This document shows positions 1 to 10,960 of a stretch of 64,000 bases of DNA, piece after piece (positions within the stretch are counted from its first letter, which is position 1; every line of letters begins with the position of its first letter). Position numbers and translations under genes: made by a program. Source of the DNA: Metaphire vulgaris (taxonomy: Eukaryota; Annelida; Clitellata; Crassiclitellata; Megascolecidae); the NCBI GenBank assembly GCA_018105865.1, contig CM030836.1, forward strand, positions 3,162,001 through 3,226,000, written 5' to 3'. The notes beneath the pieces were generated by a model, which was given only the letters and a program-made list of their open reading frames with translations, was not told where the DNA came from and did no database searches.

Positions 1-1
1 G

Positions 2-772
2 GTCATCCCAGGTTTCGTGCACCGGTGCATTGCACAGAGCCAGGTGGATGGTGAAAGCCATCTATTCCTGAAAATGTTCTTATTCAAAGGTCAGTTAAAT
101 CTGACGGCACGTGAGCAGAATGGCTTATCAAACATTTCTGTCTTCGTTGCCGTCCTCTTTGCTCGCTTCTGGCATGAAGCTCCTCTTGCACAATGTGCAC
201 CATTCAACGACTTCAAGGTGCTTGATCTTCTACATCATTACCCAGTGTCAACCGTTAGAGTAGCTGCAATCAAAGCATTCTCTCGCCACTTGTGGTATTT
301 CTCTGAACATCTTATCACACTTGCCTTATTTGATGATAAAGTGAGCGACGAAACCAAGGCAGCAATGGCCAGCAACTTCTCCCCGTCCATCAAACTCGAA
401 CAACTTCAGGCGCCTGACGAAAAAAACTTTCAATTATTCTACCCTCTTGAAGAATATGTTACCAGCAGATCTTTGAAGCTGTTCGACTTGCTTGACAAGG
501 ACGGACAGCAAAAAGCTCAGTCTTTCTTATCCAAGCCAGTTGCTTTGTGGACTGAAGACAGTATATTTCAGGAAATGAAACAAAGCGTGAAGCTTCTCAA
601 AGTTGTCAATGACTGCGCAGAACGGGTATTGCTCTCATTCGGTCATATAACAATACCCTTTACAATAAACGAGGATCAAAAACAATATCTGGTGAAGCTG
701 GTCAGCAGACAAAGGAAATTATTTCCGATTCCTACAAAGGCAGCTCTGTCATGCTCACTTACTCAAAAATAA
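2..772 (+). CDS. Mobile-element-like protein, C-terminal part, open at left edge
   Basis: The frame is open from the left edge to a TAA at 770-772 (about 256 residues), so this is the end of a larger protein. The first codon that could be called a start is GTG at 17 and is not a real one. The distal part has a run around VNDCAER followed by NEDQKQYLVKLVSRQRK. I recall this arrangement from the C-terminus of large uncharacterised proteins scattered in many copies through invertebrate genomes and thought to be transposon-borne. No catalytic motif lies in the visible part. The absence of frameshifts suggests a young copy. Family assignment rests on memory of the C-terminal pattern and is moderate; I see no host function. 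Confidence 0.5.
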   Translation, partial: VIPGFVHRCIAQSQVDGESHLFLKMFLFKGQLNLTAREQNGLSNISVFVAVLFARFWHEAPLAQCAPFNDFKVLDLLHHYPVSTVRVAAIKAFSRHLWYFSEHLITLALFDDKVSDETKAAMASNFSPSIKLEQLQAPDEKNFQLFYPLEEYVTSRSLKLFDLLDKDGQQKAQSFLSKPVALWTEDSIFQEMKQSVKLLKVVNDCAERVLLSFGHITIPFTINEDQKQYLVKLVSRQRKLFPIPTKAALSCSLTQK

Positions 773-1357
773 ATCCTTAAGACTTTTAAGCTAAGACTCT
801 CTTACGTTTACCCTAAAGACGCTGGACTCTTTGCTAACCCTACTTAATTTAATATACCTATTAAACTGATAGAAAGGCTGATACTGCATTTAATTATTTT
901 GGATTTCAATCTGTTATAGGTAAGTTGAATGGTTTGCATTACACTAATACAGTCACGGCAGACAGTAATAAACTGCTCGTTTCTGATTATCGTATACATA
1001 CAACAAGAAGTTGCAATTGGTAGCTACCTCTAAATATCGTCAGATCATCATAAAATTTTGCATATCTATTACTAGCATCAAGTGGAACATGTGCAGCCTT
1101 GTGGAGAAACAAATTTTTAACTTTTTGTTTTTTGGGCCACCCTAATATATATATATATATATTCTATAACAAAGTACTGTTCTCAGGCCAGTTTTATGTA
1201 TTGTTTTTATTTGTTCCAAGGGCCAGACAGAACACATTGGCTTATCGGTAACAACACCGGATCCGACCTGCAGGTTGTGTGCATCACTGATCAACAGGAA
1301 TCATTAAAAGAACTAGAACAGGCAAAATCTCAAAACACTTTAATGCCAAAAACCCAC
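773..1357. other. No gene recognised
   Basis: AT-rich stretch between the mobile-element-like reading frame and PGRMC exon 2. I searched the minus strand for the expected last PGRMC exon (an aromatic-rich segment followed by an acidic tail) and did not find it. A short TA run is at 1146-1161. This is probably the beginning of PGRMC intron 2. Confidence 0.5.
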
Positions 1358-1513
1358 CCATAAACTGCAGTTCCCATTCATGAATGCTTTCCATCTGCTT
1401 TGAAGTAAGATCACTGAGATCATCATAATGGTTTTTAATTACATCCTCCTTCACAGAAAATGTTCCGAGACCTCTTGACGCATCTCTGCCAGCAAACACT
1501 CCATAAGGACCAC
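1358..1513 (-). CDS. PGRMC: PGRMC-type cytochrome b5-like heme protein, exon 2
   Basis: Minus-strand exon of 156 nt encoding the core of the PGRMC cytochrome b5-like domain: GGPYGVFAGRDASRGLGTF followed by NHYDDLSDLTSKQ and a closing HEWELQF block. The tyrosine of PYG corresponds to the heme-ligand tyrosine described for human PGRMC1. The 5' edge is an acceptor (TTTCCAG just before 1513). The 3' edge is a donor, ATGG/GTGGGT, at 1358/1357. Phases match: exon 1 supplies one base of the joining glycine codon and this exon supplies two. The downstream donor leaves phase 1. PGRMC proteins are ER-associated, single-pass heme proteins that bind and support cytochrome P450s. The third exon with the C-terminal acidic tail is not in the window. 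Confidence 0.93.
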
Positions 1514-3001
1514 CTGGAAAACATAAATAACACAAAAGCAGATATTGCAAGAAAATGGCAAACTAAACCAGCTAAAAATTCTAATCCTTGAAATATAATT
1601 ATCTTGTTCATCATCATGTTGTCTGTCCTGAGACAGGTTCAGGGCTCCATTGTTTCCATTCCTTTCTGCATCTTGCCTCTTCTTTGATTTCTGCATAGGT
1701 TTTGGGATGCTGTGCAGTGTGCATCTGTTTTCATCATCCAGTCCAATAGCATTCTCCTTGGTCTTATATGCTTCCCTCAAAGACTGTTCTAAACAATGCT
1801 TCTCTTAGTATGTGCCCAATCCAGTTCCTCTGTCTCCTTTTGATGGTGTTAATCAGCGATCTTTGTTCCCCCACCATCTGTAATACCTCTCCTCTCTGTC
1901 CTCACTGTTGATTTCTTGTCAGTCCATTTGATCTTAATATTTCGGCAAAATTACAGATTTCAATCCGCTATCATGGTAAATCCATGGATTATCATGTGAA
2001 ACCATGTAGCCATTACCGTGCACTCCTCTACCTCCTGGCCTCTGGTAGCAGGCTCCCAAGGTTACAAAATTCAACCATTATGGTGAATCTTGGTGGATTT
2101 TTGCTCTTTGCTATTACCAGATTTTTGTTTTTATAGTGTTAATTTTCATGCCCTATTCTTTTGACATTTTATTTAAATTGTCAATCATTCTTTGTAGCTC
2201 TCTTTTGCTCCCTGTCAACATCACCTGATCGTCTGGAAAGCAAATGGCTTGTATCAAGCTTCCATAATGTTATCTACCCATCTCATCATCTGTCTTTCTC
2301 TTTTTCTTTTTCCTCAACAGCTGCTAGGCATCAATGATTTCTCCAGAGAATCGTGTCTTTCATAATATGCCCATAAAACTCCAGTTTTTGTATTAGAATC
2401 AGTCCTTCCAAGGTGTGTTTGGCTTCATTTCTGCAATCACCTCTTGATCTGTTCTTCTGGCTGTCCAGGAGATCCTTAGCATTTTTCTCCAGCAACATGC
2501 TTTGAATGCATCAATTCGCCTGCGGTCCATTTTTCGCTCTCTGACCCATACATCATTATAGGAAATATCATTGTTCGCATGATTTAAGCTTTTGTCTCCT
2601 TTTTGAGGTCCCTGCTTTTCCATATTTTCCCAAGTCTTGTCATAGCACTCTTACCAAGTTGTATGCGTCGCTTTATGTCTATTTCAACATTCCCATTACA
2701 ATTTATATTCGCTCCTAGGTATGTGATATCGGTGACCACTTCCATCTCCTGTCCATCCAGGACCCAGTTATCATTCTGTCCTGATGCTATTATTTTGGTC
2801 TTTCTAATATTTAATTGTAAACCTGCTCTAGCACTCTCTTCTTTTACTCTTGTCAGCATCTGTCTCATGTCACTCTTGCTCTCTGCCAACAAAGTTGTGT
2901 CATCCGCATATCTTAGATTGTTTAAGATGCGTCATGCTATTTTGATACCAAATTCCATTTCATCTAATCCTGCCTTCCTCGTGATGTATTCGTGATGTAT
3001 T

Positions 3002-3754
3002 CAGGGTGTCTACAAAAAAAAACCCCAGCAGGAAAACTTTGATTTCTTAAAAGTTCCTAAATGTATTTATATAAAAATAGTCACACTTGTGTAGCACATA
3101 TTTTCCCACCTTTCTGCCAATTTTCATCTCATTTGCATGTAAGATGGCCATTTTGTGAGATATCAAAGTCAAACTTCGATTTTTACTACTCAGTCGCAGC
3201 ATGACAGGCCTAAATATCTATAGCTTCACATAAATTTGGCTTCGTGTCAATTTTGGTGGTATTAGTAGCAGTTGTTGTTGTTGTTGTTTCAGTAGTAGTA
3301 GTAGTAAAGTTTAAATTTGTAAACATGTTTTTAAATTCACAGAATTCGACATAACAATAAAAGTTTGATTTAAACTTTCAAAATGGGTAAAATATCGAAT
3401 GAAGATAAGATGCTGAATTCAGACATTATGGAGCTTGGCTTTGGATACCGAACAATTTTTGCAATTAAGGTTAGGGTTAGGGTTTGCAATTATGTCCGAT
3501 AACCATCTTGAACAATTGTGGTTTAAGTTGAAATTTCTAGACAATCAATAAAATTTTGTCTGTTGATTTGTAAAAATCGAATTTTGACTTTGATATCTCA
3601 CAAAATGGCCACCTTACATGCAAATGAGATGAAAATTGGCAGAAAGGTGGGAAAATATGTGCTACACAAGTGTGGCAATTTTGATACAAATATATTTAGG
3701 AACTTTTAAGAAATCAAAGTTTTCCTGCTGGGGGGTTTTTTCGTAGACACCCTG
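3002..3754. mobile_element. 753-bp MITE with ~185-bp terminal inverted repeats
   Basis: The ends CAGGGTGTCTAC / GTAGACACCCTG are inverted. The inverted homology continues inward through 3186 on the left and from 3571 on the right with few mismatches. It sits inside the reverse transcriptase of the LINE at 1607-6300, splitting the DLFNI box from the following EYITRKAG segment, so it is younger than that LINE. The flanks read TGTATT and TATATT, an imperfect 6-bp target duplication. The middle holds a GTT/TAG microsatellite (about 3268-3306) and a telomere-like GGTTAGGGTTAGGG (about 3470-3483). There is no coding capacity. The superfamily is uncertain. Confidence 0.85.
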
Positions 3755-4156
3755 TATATTGAAAAGATCAGGCGATAAAATGCATCCTTGTCGCACACCC
3801 CTGCCCAGAATGAACCATCTAGTTGCTTCATGTCGAGTTCTTACTGCTGCCTCCTGTCCAGTGTACAAATTTCTTAGGAGGCAAATAATGTGTTTTGGCA
3901 TTCCCATTTTTTTTAAAAACTGCCATAGTTTATTATGATCCACACAGTCAAAAGCTTTCGAAAAGCACACACACACATATATGTATGCTCTTCTGGTATT
4001 CTCAGCTCTTTTCTATGATCCAACATATGTTTGGGATCTGAACTCTTGTGCCTCTTCCTTTCTGAAAACCTGCCTGTTCTTCTGGAAGCTCTCTATGTAT
4101 TGTCTCATTCGTGTCTGAACAACCTTCTGCATTATTTTGCTAGCATGTAGTATTAA

Positions 4157-4215
4157 CCTTTTTACCGGCCATTTATTTGTAATGTTATGTAAAATGGACG
4201 CGCCGGTAAAGGGGG
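4157..4215. mobile_element. 59-bp micro-insertion with inverted ends and TAA duplication
   Basis: Within the LINE reverse transcriptase, a 59-bp segment starting CCTTTTTACCGGC and ending GCCGGTAAAGGGGG interrupts the TIAL...HASK block. It is flanked by TAA on both sides (4154-4156, 4216-4218). Removing the segment plus one TAA gives TIALILHASK in frame, matching the family pattern. The 3-bp T-W-A duplication resembles PIF/Harbinger target sites. The element is very short, close to two bare termini. Confidence 0.7.
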
Positions 4216-7008
4216 TAAGGCAATTGTCCGATGATTTGAGCATTCAATGGGGTTTCCCTTTTTTTGAATTGGAATATATATATGATTTTTTCCAGTCCCT
4301 TGGCCATTGTAATGTGCTCCACATTTGTTTGCATATTGCATGGACAACCTTTATGGCCTCATCCTCAACATTTTTGAGTAATTCTATAGAACTATAGGAG
4401 TATCATCACATCCTGGTACTTTGTTATTTGCTATACTCTCCATAGCCTTTTTCACTTCTGATTCAAAAATTTCAGGTTCCAAATCTGTAACACTGTTCTC
4501 ATTCTCGTCAGGTGTATTCAGAGTCTTTTTGTAGAGTTCTTCGGTATAGTCTGCCCATCTCCTGTTGATTTCCCCTGTTTCAATCAGGACTTTGCCATTT
4601 TCATCTTTTATTTTTCCAGTCCTTGGGTGATAGTCTTCCATCAGATCTTTTGATTTTCTTAAGCAATCCCTTGTTCAGCCTTTTTTGTTATCCTCTTCTA
4701 GTTCTTTACATCGTGTCTCCAAAAACAAATTCTTGTCTCTTCTGGCTATTTGTTGAAATTTTGCATTCAGCTGGGCACATTGAGTCCTGTCTGTGCCTCC
4801 TTTTGCTTTCTTTCTTTCTTCAGCAACCTTAAGGACTTCTTCAGACAACCATGCTGTTCTCTTGGTCTTTTTGAGTCTTGGTACATGTTTTGCTGCTGCA
4901 GTCATAACTATCTCCTTCATCTCCGTCCATAAGTCTGTGGTCTGTTCTCCAGATTAAGAGCATGAAATCTGTTGTTCACTTCCACTGTATATTCATATGG
5001 TATATTGTGGACATCAAGCTTTGCCTGCCTCTTGTAGTGCACTCCTTTTTCAGTCTGATTCGGAATTTGGCTGTGAGCAGCTCATGGTCTGACCCGCAAT
5101 CAGCTCCTGGCATCATCTTTGCATTTTGTATGGAGCTTCTCCAGTGCTGTTGGCAAAGTATGAAATCTATTTGATTTCTATATTGTCCATTTGGTGACAT
5201 CCATGTGTATTGTCTTCATGCTGGCTGCTGGAACAGAGTGTTTGCGCCCGTCAAGGTATTATCTTGGCAAAATTCCACCAGCTGATCGCCTGTCTCATTG
5301 CAGTCTCCTAGCCCAAATTTGCGTACCATTCCAGGAATTTGCTTGCATCCTACCTTCTTTGAAACTGAGTCTATTAGTTTTTGTAGCTGTTCATAGAAAG
5401 AGCCAACATCTTTTCCTTCAGCTCCACTAGTCGGATCATATACCTGAATCATTGCTAAGCTAAGAGGTACACCTTGCATTCTGATTGCAGCCATTCTGTT
5501 ATTAACTGAGTTGAAGCCCATCACCAACCTGGCCATTCCTTTGCCTACACCATGCTACACCATTGCTTCTGATATTTTCATGCCCAGAATAGAACACTTG
5601 AAAATCGTCCGATGTGAACTGCCCTGTGCCTTTCCATTTCAGTTTACTTATACCTATAATATCTATTCTTAGCCTTATCATTTCCTTTTTAATCACTTCC
5701 AATTTACCTTAATTCATGGTTCGTACATTCCATGTTCCCATGATGTATTGTATTTGACAGCATCGAATCTTCCATTTCCCATTGTGAGCATCTGCAAAAG
5801 GACATCCTTCTGGCTTTCGCCCTTCCACTTCATTAGCTCCATCAGTACTATTGAACATTCTATGCTCTTCCCCAGTAACATTTGAGACACTTTCTGACCT
5901 GAGGGGCTCGTCTTCCAGCGCTATCATTGTATGATCAAGTCTGTCAAAATCCATGTTTCCTTAGCAATAGTTGTCAGAGTGGGTTGCTGTTTCCTTCTCT
6001 GTCACAGTTTCACGGCCAAACGAGATGATGCATCCATGCCCGTGAATCTCTATTCCTGAGCCTTGCCTGTGTCATTCGCATATAGCCCCAGGATAGTACT
6101 GGCGAGTGCTATTTCCACTGCCAGAGATATTTTGCGACTCCCAGTCTAGATTTTCCATATTCTGTGTAAAACAGTGGTACCTTGTGTAGAATGTGATTCT
6201 TCATCATGCACGGACAGTCTTGGTACAAGGAGAGGCTATGGACCCGGTAGGGTCTGTATTGCACTTCACTTGGCCCCTGGGAGTGATGAGGACCAGTCCT
6301 GACCCATGGGATCAGTAAAGGTACTAGTATCAGTTAAAGGTTATCAGTATCCCTTACCACCCCACAAAACATACATACACATCTTTCTCACATTCGATGC
6401 TTCTCTCGCCTATAACTCTCATCACACCGATGGCATCTCTTGTGCCTCTTCCTCTCCGAAATCCAAATTAATCACCTCCCAGATGGTTTATAGCCTCTCC
6501 TTTTGCCTCTATTCATTTATTCAGCACCTTTAATCATGGGCTCAAACACGACCCATGTCCTCATGTCATGATATGGGTATTCTTTGTAGAGATTATGTCC
6601 TTAATGCTGTAGACATGGGTGTTGTTTTGTTTTAAAATGCTAAAAAGGTAACTACTAGTTCTCTGTGCTTTTTGCAGCTTTAACACCCTAAAAAGAACGA
6701 CAAGCAAAACAAGGTCACCACTAGTTTTTTGTACTTCTTAATGTCCTGAAAAGTCTGACAAGGCAAGGTGTTTTGTGCTGAGAAATTACGATATGACCAT
6801 TTATCTTATCAGGTTTGTATCACTGCCTTTAACATGATCTTTGATGCATGGCAAATGAGGCCTATTGTTCAACAGTCCTTAATTTCTTGTATTTGCCTTC
6901 TTTTCTATAGGTATCATTATGGTTTCTTTAAAGTCTTTTGACCATTCCCCAGTCCTGTAAATCTCTTGGCATATCTCTACTAATTCTTTTGTTGCTCTTT
7001 CTTCCTGG

Positions 7009-7068
<60 letters not shown>
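7009..7068. repeat. (CAAT)n microsatellite, LINE tail
   Basis: About 15 copies of CAAT. On the minus strand it is an ATTG tail directly following a LINE 3' untranslated region (7069-7740), so it is best read as the tandem tail of that element. Confidence 0.95.
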
Positions 7069-7740
7069 TTATTGTTTCCAATTCATAAACAAGTATGCTA
7101 TAATTCCAGTACCATATCAAGATTACAGATAAATCGCTTAACTAAAACTGAGCAATATGCTTGGAAAAAAATACAGAGAATACATGAATTCATGACATAA
7201 TTTACCAAATTAATATTTTACAGATTAATAGGTACATAGAAAAAATACAAAAAGGTGGGAAACAAAAGGATATCAGAAGGGAACAGAGTTCCTGCCATTA
7301 GATACTCTATGCATTGAAGGTATGTATTGCAGAGGCATCATTTGGGGGGCTGGGGAGGCTGTGGCCCCCCCAAGGAAATTAAAATATTAATTTATAATGT
7401 ATTAATGTGCAAAAAATTGCAAAAATTGCCAAAAAATATCAAGAAATTGCAAATTTTCCAACATTGGCCCTAAAATTTATCAAAATTGCTCAAAATTTGC
7501 AACAAAATTGCAAAAAACTTGCAAAAATGCTTAAAATTTGCCAAAATTTGTGAAAAATTTGCAAAAAAAAAATTCTTGCCCCCAAGAAAAGTGTGAAATG
7601 ACACCACTGATGTATTGTATTGAATAGTATTATATTTACTGAACTGTATTATATAAATTAGTCAGGGGTAAGTTAGGTTTTGGATTTTAATAGAAATTTT
7701 TTAATGATATTTTAAATGAAGTTATTTAGTTTAAATTTTT
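7069..7740 (-). mobile_element. LINE 3' untranslated region, same family as 55113-55735
   Basis: The junction TTTATTGTTTCCAATTCATA next to the tetranucleotide tail matches TTTATTGCTTCCAACTCATA at 55128 next to a GTAA tail. A shared segment around AAGGGAACA(G/A)(A/T)GTTCC follows in both copies. The copy is interrupted by the hAT-type MITE at 7330-7609. No coding part is left here. Confidence 0.65.
7330..7609. mobile_element. 280-bp hAT-type MITE, TSD atgtattg
   Basis: The ends CAGAGGCATCATTT / AAATGACACCACTG are inverted, and ATGTATTG is perfectly duplicated at 7322-7329 and 7610-7617. An 8-bp duplication with CAG...CTG ends is typical of hAT elements. The interior is a string of degenerate GCAAAAATTGCCAAAA units. 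A second copy, in the opposite orientation, is at 12159-12436. Confidence 0.93.
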
Positions 7741-8215
7741 AGACCAAATTATTATTATTAATTCTGACAATTTCATATAGCGCAATACGCATAGCAAAGG
7801 CTAAAGTCAAGAGCGCTTTACAAGTGTCCCTAATAGGAGATGTTAAATAAATATGTTTTAAGGTTCCTAGTGAACAGTTCAGAGAGCCTAGTCACGTCCC
7901 GCCGGCAGTGAGTTCCAAAGCAAAGGGTTGCCCCTCGAAACAGACCGATCCCCAAATTTTGCTGTCGTAGACGGGGGTGGAACCACCAATTGAGAACAGC
8001 TGCTTGATCGAAGCTGCGAGCGCCGATCAGACGACTTAGGCTTACAGACAAGAGCCGTTAAGTACTCGGGGCAGAAAGGGTCATTTAACAAATGGGAGGC
8101 TATTCTAAATTCAGGGTCCAAAAAATTTATTAGTAAATAATTTGACATTAGCTGATGCATACTGAAGGTAAATATTGTTTCTATTTCTAAGACTGAGTTC
8201 ACATTGTTATTTAAA
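7741..8215 (-). mobile_element. CR1-like LINE, 5'-truncated 3' end
   Basis: On the minus strand the reverse-transcriptase C-terminus reads RSQLRSSSCSQLVVPPPSTT with FGDRSVSRGNPLLWNSLPAG, then TRLSELFTRNLKTYLFNISY and stop. A short 3' UTR contains GCGCTATATGAAATTGTC and an AATAATAAT tail at about 7750-7760. Related 3' ends are at 8465-8725, 29060-29130 and 63548-63860. Confidence 0.82.
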
Positions 8216-8464
8216 GTTTCAAAGAATTTGTTTACATAGAAAATATGGGGTAGAAGGTTATGAAGATATTGATATATAAATAGGGCAGTTTGTTGTTTAT
8301 ATATATTTTACATATATGCATCTCTGCTCATATTTAATGAACTCCTAGAGCCTTGTTGTTTTTTAATTCTTTTATTGCTTCTATTATTTTCTCCTTTAGT
8401 AGTTCAGGTCCTTTGTCTTCCATATCTTCAGGTTATAATGGAATTTCCTCAGGTCTTCCTTTTT

Positions 8465-8725
8465 AGTTTTATTTATTTATTTCAAGACAATTTCTATAGC
8501 GCCGTGCACTAGGTTAAGGCCTACGACAAGTGCGCTGCACACACATAGTCAACCATATCCTAAACTAAAAAGGTGCGTCTTCAGTTCTCTCAGGAACAGT
8601 CCAGCAGAGTTGGCCTCAGTCACTGCAGTCAGCAAGGCATTCCAAAGCAATGGGTTCCCGCGTGAGAAGGACCTATCTCCGAATTTCGGAGTCTGTGACG
8701 GAGGCGGAACGAGCAGTATGACACA
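8465..8725 (-). mobile_element. CR1-like LINE 3' end, truncated
   Basis: The minus strand encodes the same LINE C-terminal block (a VPPPS-like motif, GDRSFSRGNPLL and a CLADCSDxG-like region) ending in a 3' UTR with GCGCTATAGAAATTGTC and an AAATAAATAAA tail. It interrupts the older RTE-like fragment series. Confidence 0.7.
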
Positions 8726-8939
8726 ATTATTCCTTTTTTGTTGTACAATTCTTCAATATATTGCATCCATCTTTCATGACTTCATTTTTATCTGTAATTA
8801 GAATGCCATCCTTACCATGGCATTGCATCAAAGAACTAAGAATTTCTAGTTACACAAAGTTAGTGAGAGTGAATTGTTAGATAGCAATTATGGATATGAC
8901 GCCCCCAAATATAAGATGCACCAAGAGAGTCAAATACTG

Positions 8940-9462
8940 AGTTTATATCCAGTAACCTGGTTAATTACAATCCTATCTCACCTGAATGTGACTGCCCACT
9001 GAGAGCAAGAGATAAGAGACAGAGGTGGGAGAGAGGAGGGAGGGTGGGAGAGAGATTGCCTTGAATTAGAAGGGTTCCGTAGACTCTCATAATGCTAAAA
9101 TAGACCTACATCAACGATTTAAACATCCACTGTAATACTAAATCTCTATTCAGTAACCTGCCTAATTACAACCCTCTTTCATCTATGTGTGGCTGCTGGC
9201 TGAGAGATAGACAGAGATGGAGAGAGAGAAAGACTGGCGTTGAACTTGGCTGCCGACGAAGAGACAAACAGAGAGGGAGGGGGATAGAGAGACAAAGATC
9301 AAGAGAGAGATTGTGAGATTGTCTTGAATTGGAAGGGGTTCCATCAACTGTAATAATGCTAAAATAGACCTACATCAATAATTTAAGCATCTAACACTAA
9401 ATTTTTATTCAGTAACTCTTGACCAATTACAAACATCTTTCATTTCCATGTTGCTGCCGACT

Positions 9463-9514
<52 letters not shown>

Positions 9515-9810
9515 CTTGAGTTGAATGTGGCTGCTAGCAGAGATATAAACAGAGTGAGAGAAATGGTGAAAGAAAGAGACACACACACACAGAGCTTGCC
9601 TTGAATTGGAAGGGCTTCCCTCCGCCCGCATCAACCATCATTATGCCTATACATAAGTTGCTTAACTTATCCAATTACAAAATCTATTCTGAATCCTGAT
9701 TAGTCACAATCCTCGTACACTTAAATCATGTGACTGCCAGCGGAGAGAGATACAGACAGAGACAGACTGACAGAGATTGTCTTGAATTGGAAGGATTTCC
9801 ATCCACTGTT
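8940..9810. repeat. Four degenerate ~250-bp tandem units with internal (GA)n
   Basis: Units begin with TTCAGTAACCTG..TAATTACAA at about 8949, 9150, 9410 and 9690. Each continues through GTGGCTGC..GAGAGAG tracts and TTGAATTGGAAGGG. The first three also contain AATGCTAAAATAGACCTACA. The GA tract is expanded to about 45 bp in the third unit (9463-9511). Confidence 0.85.
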
Positions 9811-9819
9811 TGTTATTGT

Positions 9820-10960
9820 TACTGTTCATGAAAATTTGTATAGTGCCGTAGCACTCATTGTGTATGGCAATCAAGATATGAAGAGAACCATCTGAGGACC
9901 ACGTGACTGATGCCATAAGAGACATTGAGCCGACGCAGTAGTATCGAGTGATCCACTGTGTCGAATGTGGCCGTAAGGTCTATGAGAATGAGGACAGCCT
10001 GCTTACCTTCATCCAGTTCACATAGGATGTCTGCGGTGATTTTGAGGACTGCTGTTTCCATGGAGTGATAGGCGCGGTAGGCCAACTGCAGCTTGGGGAA
10101 GAGGCCAGAGGGCACAAGATAGTCCGTAAGCTGCCTGGAGACTATCCGCTCAAACAGCTTCAACAGGGCAGACAGATTCGAGATCGTTCTATAGATTCTT
10201 ATGTCTGAAGTGTCTAGGCCAAATCGCTTAATCCGCAGTGCAGCAAAGGCAGCTTTGAACATCTGCGGCACCTTGCCAAGCAGCAGCAAGTGATTGATGA
10301 GCTCCGTAATGAACAGCACTAGGATATCGGAGCATTCCCTGAGGAGCCGTGTCGGGAGCGGGACACTGGCACAGCACTTATCAGGCAGAGCTAGTATCTC
10401 TGCAGCGACATCCTCCAGTGATAGAGTACGAAATGCACTTAGAGAACAGCCCGGTCCAAAGGGGCAGAAGCTGAGAGGATCATGTTTCTCATGGAAGAAT
10501 TGAGCGAAGTGTTCAGCTGTGTGCGATTCAGGCAGAGGCGTCCACCTCAACCCAGGAGCGTGTCAAGCAATTGCTAAAATTTGACATGCTGTAGTACGCT
10601 CGGTTTCCACCTTGCGACACCAAAAGACCTCCCTCTTACTGCTCAGTAGCCGTCTGTAGGCTTTCCACTGCATGGTCCAGTTGAAGACAGATGCCATGTC
10701 CTCCGCTAGAGGCGCACGATGAGCACTGCGCTCCGCTTTGCAGAGCCTCCTTTTGGCAGTTCGACATTCGTCATCAAACCAAGGATCCAACGAATGTCAT
10801 TGACAGCTGACGGTCTTCGCCGGGATCAACTTGTCAAGTAATCTGGTAAGCTCACTGTTATAAAGTTGAGCCATGGACTCAACATCCAGCGTGGACCATG
10901 CCTTGGCACTGGCGAGTGAGGAGAGTAGCAGCTCTACACAGAAGACTGTGATTTATATTC
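9820..10960 (-). mobile_element. CR1-like LINE fragment (linker and N-terminal RT)
   Basis: Minus strand: DPWFDDECRTAKRRLCKAER (about 10780) and a YRRLLSSKREVFWCRKVE segment, a break near 10560, then AEHFAQFFHEKHD, LPDKCCASVPLPT, RISNLSALLKLFERIVSRQL, LAYRAYHSMETAVLKITAD and a LIDLTATFDTVDHSILLRRL RT block. The fragment ends near 9855 at WFSSYLD. It is closely related to the LINE at 50086-53200. The 3' end carries ATAGTGCCGTAGCAC near 9840. Frameshifts make it non-functional. Confidence 0.85.

Larger units (their letters stand above)
1607..6300 (-). mobile_element. RTE/BovB-like LINE, nearly full length but decayed
   Basis: Read on the minus strand, pieces of one retrotransposon occur in order. 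First comes an APE-type endonuclease beginning GTWNVRTMN (about 5720) with IDIIGIS, IQVYDPT and a closing GSDHELL (about 5090). A linker with RTAWLSEEV and MEDYHPRTGKIKDENGK follows. Then comes reverse transcriptase with IPIQKKGN, AFDCVDHNKLW, GVRQGCILSPDLFNI and an intact YADD box (about 2905). A C-terminal region around RRIQLGKSAMTRLGKIWKSRD ends near 2585. The 3' end near 1607 has an ATGATGATGAA-type tail. Several frameshifts separate the pieces, so the copy is dead. The endonuclease start resembles RTE/BovB elements often annotated as craniofacial development protein 2-like. Two DNA insertions (3002-3754 and 4157-4215) interrupt it. Confidence 0.85.
6400..8870 (-). mobile_element. Broken RTE-like LINE remnants with later insertions
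   Basis: Minus-strand translation gives disjointed pieces of reverse transcriptase and linker. At about 6915-7005 there is an ELVEICQEIYRTGEWSKDFK-like segment followed by a PIEKK box. At about 8345-8460 there is a KEKIIEAIKELKNNKA-like segment. At about 8725-8815 there is a KDGILITDKNEVMKDGCNIL-like segment. They are in order for one element interrupted by other retroelement ends (7009-8215, 8465-8725). Many stops and frameshifts are present. Confidence 0.6.
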
